A DNA stretch of 64,000 bases from Siphonodentalium dalli (taxonomy: Eukaryota; Mollusca; Scaphopoda; Gadilida; Siphonodentaliidae): the NCBI GenBank assembly GCA_032622095.1, contig CP136062.1:151090875-151154874 (forward strand), in the 5' to 3' direction. Shown here piece after piece: positions 57,227 to 64,000 of this stretch (the first letter of the stretch is position 1; each line of letters starts with the position of its first letter). The notes below the pieces were generated by a model. The model worked only from the letters and a program-made list of their open reading frames with translations. It made no database searches and was not told the origin of the DNA. The position numbers and the translations under genes are program-made.

Positions 57227-60091
57227 AAATGACAGACACACTATTTCAAGGCTTGCCTGGTACATCAAGCTTTCCAACTGTTGGAATTTCCAACCTGTCG
57301 CCACCTGTCGCATAAACTTTCCAACTGTTGAAATTTTTTACCAAATTTGGGGGTGTAGACGATCCACCCACCCGACCCCCACCCCACCCATGCTGTTGTC
57401 GCGTCCCTGCCCTTGCGGATTGTATTAGATCGGCATGACAATCGTTTCCACAGTTAGACATGTGGGAACAACCCAATTATTCTCGGTCATATCCGGAGTC
57501 ACACTTCTTGAACCCACGATAACAATGTATTGCATATTTGACATGACCGGGGGGGGGGGGGTATAGTTTATAAAGTTTAACATTTTAAAAGCTTTTTATT
57601 TTACAAGACTGTTGAAGTTTCTAGTCTCAATGTTTTTTTTCCATAAGTTCACCAAGGAATCACATAATTTATTTTCTGAACTGTTTTATTTACAGGATTT
57701 ATGAAGGTCTCCATCCTATTTTTACTTATTATTTTGATGAAAATATGATTACCTCAAAATGTCCATGCCGAGTTCTTTCCGAAGGGTGTCGGGGAGGAAG
57801 TTTTTCACCTCACCGTCCCATATGGAACATGCCATAGCTTATATAATATCAACTCCGTGCACTGAGGCTGTTTCAAATTAATGTCAACTTGAAATATGGG
57901 CACAAAAAGGTCTTCAGTTAAACAGTTGCATGTGGTTGTAAACAATGCACGTTTTGCCCCTCTGACCACCCAAACCAACCCACCTACCCTGGCATACCTT
58001 CCTGCAAATTGTTTACTACATCCCCCCCCCCCCCCCCCCCCACCGAACGACCGGACAGATGTTTCCCCAGTTCGCCGTGGCCTTGTTGGAACAACAAATT
58101 ATTCTGTAATATCCGTAGTCACACTTCTTGAACTGACGATTACAAAGTATTGCATATTTGGCATGAATATATTCACTGGCCACAATTTGCTACACATCGG
58201 CCGTGATATTTATATATAAATATATAATATATTTACATAATATGATTGTATAACCTTTCGTGATCATAACACCACATCAAGTGTTCTGAAAGTAAGTAAA
58301 CTGGCGTTTTCCGGGCCACAATTATAACAATTTATTTTTTATAAATCCCAATTTCAAGACTGCATAATTGATAGTTCCTTTGTGAATAAGATACAGTTGT
58401 TCCGTGACTGAGGCTGCTAATAATATAGAGTTGTCCTTCTTGGTACGCTTTTCATATCCTCTGATAGTTTTCTGCTCTAAAATTAACACTTTAATCTGTC
58501 CCGCTTATGTGATGATAAATTCTAAATAAAATTGATATAAACTTTTCCAGACAGGTGTTCTTGGTTCATATCTATTATTTTATATCCCGAAACAATATAA
58601 ACATGTATGGGAAGAGATCGACCATCTTTAATAAATTGAGATTTGTTTATCAGCATAATGACAATAAATTATTAAATGCTCGGTGGGAAGGATTCCATCT
58701 CTTATCAAATTAATGGGAGATGTATAGTATTCAGTTCCGCCCCTTTTAACAATGGGCTCGTAGCGATATCTTATTTCTTTGGATCAACCCCAGAATGTAC
58801 AACTGAACACTGAAAATCTCGTTGAATAAAATGTCTACGTTGAATGATAAAATGTTGAGCGAAATGTATTCAGCGTTTGAGTAACAGGTATATACTCAAC
58901 AATGACAAATCAGGATATCTGTTCGCATCAAAACGATTTGGTTTCATATTGATCATATAGACATATTATCGGAACGGGTGGAAAAGTTCAGAACTGGTCA
59001 CGGAAAAGAATCGCTATTTTCCATGTCGCCCATGTGTTCGAGTTATCTGGAATTCTAGTATATATGGTCGTTTTTTACCCGGAATAAATTGGTAAAGAAG
59101 CCGTTTTTGGTCTCAAAATGTGCAGACTGCTTTTGTAGAACAACATATATAAAAACCCCTTCCGGGAAAATTCCCAATTTAACATGGCATCCAAAACGGC
59201 AATTGATATCGGAAAATGCTGAATTTATGCGATATAGGTGCACTATTAATGTCAAATTAGTAATACATTAAAATATACACAAACTGGAATCGGGAGCTAA
59301 ATGTGTTCCGGAGTCGGGGAGAGAGTGCAACATGGAATGCTACAGGTGAAGGTAACTAAGAATGACCTTCACCTGATAAATGTGACACGTTATTAAAGGA
59401 TGACATCGTGTTTATTTGATTTGTACATCATATCTAAATAATTTAAACTGGTGAATTAATGGGGGAATGGATTTTTGTGAGCGGGAAATTTATTTAACTA
59501 TCTGCTGTATTTCTGGGTTTTTCCAGGTATATTTTGCTGCGGGATAGCCCTGTCGTACACTTTGGGATTTGTTTTAAAAAGTAAACACATGACCTATGTT
59601 TTTTCTTGCATTTTCATGATCACCTGGTGTCAATCAAGCTGGGCAAACATCATTAGGGTGTGCCGCAGGCTTAAATTCAGTGAATTTGGCTGAAACGTTA
59701 ACACTGTCGTCTATGGGGAAACAATTTAGTTCAGTGATTCCTTATGCGAAGATTGCAGAGTATAAGAGACACTTTAGATCAGAGACATAGGAATTGTTTG
59801 ATCAGTACTGTTTATATTAAATGTGTAATACATGTATATGCATGTGTAATTAAATAGATACATGGGATTTAACAGGGAATTATTGATTATGTGACCTTTT
59901 CTAGAAGCAGAAATATTTGTACTCAGAGCAATCTCACGAATGTGGTCGATCATCATTTATTTTGATATATACAACATCAAACATTTCATAATTCACTGCT
60001 ATAGAACAGCATGAGAGTTATATTCATAAATACTGGGTAAATGTGTAGATCCTATTGTATATTGTTGTACGACGTCGTGTCTCAAAAATAG
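57227..60091. other. Intergenic stretch: repeats, no supported gene
   Basis: It contains two ctttccaactgttg-type palindromic motifs (57269, 57318), a G-run (57549) and a C-run (58022). A direct repeat ~630 bp apart (gtcacacttcttgaac...gcatatttg at about 57500 and 58112) suggests an old segmental duplication. ORFs are short and featureless. Confidence 0.45.
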
Positions 60092-60900
60092 TACTGTATA
60101 CACCCGTCAGTAAGCCCATCCTCGAAGATGAGCCCAGTCTGGGTGTTTTACCCTAAACAAAACACACACATGGGGTGCTCTTCGTAGAAAAGTCCACCCC
60201 CATTTCCGAGCATTTGAAGGTGAATACAATCATGTCTCTATCCTGTAGAATAGGAGAAGATACTCAAGCACATCTTTAATTATTTTTTCCAGTTGTTTTT
60301 CTTAAATAATAAAGATGTATACACTGTGTTAATATTGTTGTTAATTATACACATCTTATTCTATTCTTAGTTTTTGGATCAATCAAAGAGGTATCAATTC
60401 AATAAAATCAAAGGTGTCACTTATTGTTCACACCTATATCAGAGTAAATCCAATGGGATGTGGAGTAATGACTTGGATTAAAGATATATATATATATATT
60501 ATTTTTTTTATAAGAATTAGCTTGATTAATAATCATTAGTGTAACTAAATGAACTTGTGAACTCATCATACAACCTTGTTGTATTAATGTGTTTACAAAT
60601 TAATCCCAAAATATACAACCTTATTCAAAATTATTCCAAATGCATAGAACTGTCTATCATTGTTTTTGGTTATTATCATATGATTTTATCTTCTTAATAA
60701 TATAACATAATTATCTTTATTCAATACAAAAATATGGTATTGTAATAAAACATGATGGTAGGTCGGCAAATGAAGGTTAACAGAATGTTTGCACGGGGGG
60801 GGGGGGGGGGGGGGGGGGTTCCTCGCGAGTAAGCCCAGTACCCACTTTTGGAGCAAAATCGTGCACGAGCCTCCGGGCTTACTGGCGGGTGTATACAGTA
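60092..60900. mobile_element. TA-flanked TIR element, 805 bp
   Basis: TA (60092-60093), then ctgtatacacccgtcagtaa...; the right side is ...ttactggcgggtgtatacag, then TA (60899-60900). TIR ~24 bp with two mismatches. TA duplication and short TIRs fit a Tc1/mariner-type MITE. The interior is AT-rich with a ~22-bp G-run (60797). Confidence 0.8.
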
Positions 60901-61231
60901 GTCATATAGTTAGTTGCCTCCTATCAAGTGATGACTCATGAGACACGAATGTTTCGCCTTTTCACGAGAATGAATGGTCATATACCATGAATAATTTATC
61001 AAAACACAAAGGAATACCATAGACTATATCTTCAATTCATTCTAATCTTGACCAAAATTGCCTACATAATTTGTGACAGTGGGTGGTATATTGGTAAGAT
61101 ATTTTCATCAAACAACAAGATACTGAAAACTAATATTGTGCATTGCATGGAAGTATATTCCAGTTGTAAAGTGACGACTGAAGTAATTTGAACACAATTG
61201 TCTACCAATAAACTGGTCTCGTAGCAGCATG
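60901..61231. other. Intergenic stretch, nothing recognised
   Basis: No inverted repeats or coding signals identified between the TA-flanked element and the next fold-back. Confidence 0.4.
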
Positions 61232-61750
61232 AATGGTCGCGGACACACGTATCACAGTATCGATGGCATAGTAGGTGTGCCAATTAATTATGGTGCAATT
61301 TTGGTGACAATTGGTCGTCATATTCCTGTGCCATAGCGAGACATGTCGCCCGCCGCACATTCACACAATGAGTCTTTTCCAAGCTCTATCAGCGTCGAGA
61401 TCGACATCTCAATGATTTATCAAACCGAACGTCTTGTCGCTGTTGATTGTTACTCAACATGCAATGTTATATTTTTAATGCTAACACACAAGACAATTCT
61501 GGACGATCGGTCGTGCAATTTTATGTATCGTAGAGAATACAATGTGGCTAAACGTAATGAGTAGAGATCAACCTTGGTGAAACTCAATGGGTTAATTGGT
61601 CAGTCGACTCACTGTGCGAATATGCGGCGCGCGACACGACTCCCTATGGCATATAAATTATGTTGACCAATTGTCACCAAACTCTACCATAATTAATTGT
61701 CACACCTACTATGCCATCGCTACTGTGGTACGTGTGTCCGCAGCCAATAT
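61232..61750. mobile_element. Fold-back element with ~140-bp arms
   Basis: 61232-61372 (cgcggacacacgtatcac, gatggcatagtaggtgtg, aattaattatggt, ggtgacaattggtc) matches the reverse complement of 61608-61750 at roughly 80% by eye, separated by ~235 bp. No coding sequence. Confidence 0.72.
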
Positions 61751-62325
61751 CGCAATCCCCTTGTTATTTTATAAAGCTGTTAGATATTATGGAGGCATGT
61801 ACCATGTTTTTTTAATCTTCGACGCAAGCACACTGTCTTTGGCGAATATACGAGTCTTACATTAAATGCACTATGTGCCGTCTCTTCGATCTGGCGAAAG
61901 GGGGTGCTAACCGTTTGAATAAATTGGTGTTGCATTGCAGTATAATAATCATTGCGACATATACGTGTATGGTTTATTGTCACAGAGAGTGTTGAACATT
62001 CCTGAAATTTAAATAGTATTTATACCGCAAGGGTATGCACTTCAGTTTCTGCGTTATATGTAACATTCGATAATTAATCACCATGCCGAGTCTCCACTCT
62101 GTGGAGAAACATTACTTCGTATGTTGCATGTCCGAAAGTTACTTGAAGTTGACAGCCATTTTGACAGCCATTTCATGACCGCGATTGTATTATTTTCTGT
62201 CCGTGTCACTCTATTCGCCCCCGTACTCTAATTTCACACAAATTGGCTTAGTTATAGAGGAGAGATTCATGGCATGATATGAGGAGGAGGTAACTATCAT
62301 CGACGACAGTAATGTAGAATTATGT
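61751..62325. other. Intergenic stretch downstream of the secreted-protein ORF
   Basis: This would be the 3' side of the minus-strand ORF at 62326-62643. No second exon or polyadenylation signal can be assigned with confidence. Confidence 0.4.
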
Positions 62326-62643
62326 TTAATGTCCATCAGAAGCAAATAAGACCATATTGAAACTGTCGACAGTTGTGATTTTGGGGAGGCTGAGTCGGAC
62401 AGCTCTGGAATTCCACATTAGATCCTGGACATGGGGTGTTACCGAAACAGAACCTCTGTCTAAAGCGACGTCCCTGATTACACCCAGCACTCCAATTGCT
62501 CCATGTTGTCCAGAACGACTGGGTTTGCTGCTGAACGGGTTCATCTGTCCACCATTGCAGATCGAGTCCAGGAATTGATCGACATGACTTCCGGTCATTG
62601 CTATAAATAGAACAAGAATAATACTATTCAAGAAGCAGTGCAA
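62326..62643 (-). CDS. Candidate small secreted protein (105 aa) or first exon of one
   Basis: The start Met at 62643 is followed by a classic hydrophobic signal (CFLNSIILVLFIAMTGS), then a mature region with one Cys (DSICNGGQMNPFSSKPSR), a basic SKPSRSGQHG stretch and two IRDVALDRG / VTPHVQDLM segments. I do not recognise a domain. Precursors of short secreted peptides can look like this, but no clear dibasic cleavage series is present. The frame ends with TAA at 62326. A splice donor-like ATATGGTCTTA lies near the 3' end of the frame, so more exons may exist to the left. Composition is less AT-rich than its surroundings, which favours a real exon. Confidence 0.42.
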   Translation of the reverse strand: MHCFLNSIILVLFIAMTGSHVDQFLDSICNGGQMNPFSSKPSRSGQHGAIGVLGVIRDVALDRGSVSVTPHVQDLMWNSRAVRLSLPKITTVDSFNMVLFASDGH

Positions 62644-62721
62644 GACTCAAAACTCACAGAGTATCTCTGGCAGTTCCCTTTCCCATATTTTTTGACATTT
62701 TGTTGGCAGCTCTCCATATGG

Positions 62722-63475
62722 ATCATGCCATGAATCTCTACTCTGGCTAACGCCTGTAGAGATCATATTCCACCAGTACAAAACCTGGGAACTTTTTGAA
62801 GTTTTGACAGAGAACCTTATAAAGTCGAAAAAATAACGCGGGGAATATATTTATTACTTATTATCTGTTCCTTAACCCTTTGAGTGCCAGGTCCGATTTT
62901 TGTATCAACCTATATACCCTGTGCCAATGCATTCTCTTATATATGCGAGTCGACCATAGGTCGCCTCGCATATATAAGAGAATGTATTGGCCTAACAATT
63001 ATTATTATTTTTTTACAATTTTTTACAATTTTAATATATTTTAATATATTCTTTAACAGACTTATTGTGTAGGTTTAGGGCCGATAATATCGGCCCCTGG
63101 CACTCAAAGGGTTAATAATGTAATTCACTGTAGGTGAATGTCCCAACTCCAAATTGCACGATGTAAGTGAATTTGTGAGCGCTTTTGCTTTGCGTCGCTT
63201 ACAATTATATAATTTTTCCTGGGTAATTAATTCAACGTTTTTTGCTATATCGGCTCACAAAAGTCAAAGAAAAACATGCAATTTGGAGTTGGAACATTCA
63301 CCTTTAGTTATGTACATTATTTAGGAACAGATAATAAGTAACAGAAATATTCCCAGCGTTATTATTTCGACTTTATAAGGTTCTCTGTCAAAACTTCAAA
63401 AAGTTCCAAGGTTTTGTACCGGTGGAATACGATCTCTACGGGCGTTAGCCAGAGTAGAGATTCATGGCATGTTCT
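62722..63475. mobile_element. Fold-back element (~200-bp arms) split by a TTAA MITE
   Basis: The left arm is 62722-62871 plus 63116-63161; the right arm is about 63278-63475. Matching blocks include ctctactctggctaacgcc, ttgaagttttgacagagaac, cttattatctgttcc and ccaactccaaattgca, each mirrored on the other side. The right arm is uninterrupted where the left arm carries the MITE, so the fold-back is older. Confidence 0.85.
62872..63115. mobile_element. TTAA-flanked MITE, CCCTTTGAGTGCCAGG termini, 236 bp
   Basis: TTAA (62872-62875) + ccctttgagtgccagg...; the right side is cctggcactcaaaggg + TTAA (63112-63115). An internal hairpin (caatgcattctcttatat / atataagagaatgtattg) lies near 62921-62992. 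TTAA duplication with CCCTTT ends suggests a piggyBac-like MITE. Confidence 0.9.
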
Positions 63476-63518
63476 ACTTTCACCCAGCAGCGAATCATTG
63501 AAATTAAAACCTACCATG

Positions 63519-63710
63519 CACAGGGGTGTGTCGTTAAAACGAGTAAAATAAAAATAAAAATATATATATAAGTTTAAAACAAGCGCGCCACTTTAATAAA
63601 TGTATCGCTATACATATATAGCAATGCATTTTGTAAAGTGGCGCGCTCAATTTTAAACTTCTATATGTTTAAAATTTATATTTTACTCGTTTTAGCGACA
63701 TGCGCCTGTG
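63519..63710. mobile_element. Palindromic MITE, 192 bp
   Basis: cacaggggtgtgtcgttaaa...acgagtaaaat (left) pairs with attttactcgttttagcgac...gcgcctgtg (right). A second internal stem (gcgcgccacttta / taaagtggcgcgc) lies at about 63580-63650. No clear target-site duplication. Confidence 0.75.
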
Positions 63711-64000
63711 ATACCTATATGACCGTAACTTGTAAGGCGTATTTGTGGTGTGTATATATACATCACCCACTCTCCACCGGGTAGGGTTTGTAACGCATGG
63801 AACTTTCCACACATATTCACTAATGGGAGGAGCTTACGGTTGCTATGAGACAAGGCGTCCATAGAAACAGTTTAAATTGTTATAATACACCGGAAATATA
63901 ACAAGTGTAACGAAAAATGAAAAACAATATTATAAACATGGATGAATTTCCAACATCATGGCGTAAATAACCATTTCAGTACATTATGATTTGAGAACAA

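Overview
This window is animal (metazoan) nuclear DNA: AT-rich, intron-rich and densely packed with transposable elements. The repeat content points to a lophotrochozoan, most likely a bivalve or related marine mollusc. Two clues support that: a dispersed repeat opening with 'cacctgagacgaagtctcc' followed by 'gagctatagtcatcactcc' and CCGT runs, and a LINE of the L1/Tx1 type. The organism assignment is inference from repeat style, not from a marker gene.

The one host gene that can be read completely is S-adenosylhomocysteine hydrolase (AHCY), on the + strand from 11233 to 45607. It has nine coding exons that splice in frame to 431 codons plus a stop. An E-box and a TATA-like box lie just upstream, and an AATAAA lies 147 bp past the stop codon. 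The 1.3 kb of coding sequence is spread over 34 kb because the introns (14.4, 4.6, 5.3, 0.6, 1.0, 2.7, 2.0 and 2.5 kb) are full of transposons. Two other host-gene pieces are weaker: a minus-strand PAN/apple-like exon with a signal peptide (3256-3565), and a minus-strand ORF for a small secreted protein (62326-62643).

Layout. 1-3.2 kb: a TIR element and a smaller inverted-repeat element inside it. 3.2-3.6 kb: PAN-like exon. 4.2 kb: a perfect 70-bp palindrome. 4.8-9.1 kb: a fold-back element whose right arm is split by a 5'-truncated, decayed LINE. 9.6-10.9 kb: hairpin MITEs and one copy of a dispersed repeat. Intron 1 (11.3-25.6 kb): a nested CCGCGG-rich element with 22-bp minisatellites, a 2.3-kb hAT-like element, a 1.7-kb TIR element, and a 6.2-kb composite hAT-like insertion ending 37 bp before exon 2. 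Introns 2-3: two members of one 1.45-kb CAGGGTTTCCGC family, a pair of overlapping unknown ORFs, and an LTR element carrying non-retroviral-looking coding sequence. Intron 6: a TIR element encoding an intact 177-aa orphan ORF, with a related empty site elsewhere in the window. Intron 7: palindromic TTAAGCGCAA repeats and a 1.1-kb hAT-like element. Intron 8: a 164-bp satellite. 46.9-56 kb: a long dispersed repeat, then a LINE remnant that holds three nested TIR elements. 57-64 kb: hairpin MITEs, a TA-flanked element, fold-backs and a TTAA MITE.

No CRISPR, rRNA, tRNA or prokaryotic operon was found. The strongest candidates for something undescribed are the 177-aa ORF element (38.5-39.6 kb), the LTR element with captured-looking coding sequence (32.4-35.5 kb), and the two CCGCGG-rich families. 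Exon and most element boundaries were read from base positions; coordinates given as approximate may be off by several bases.
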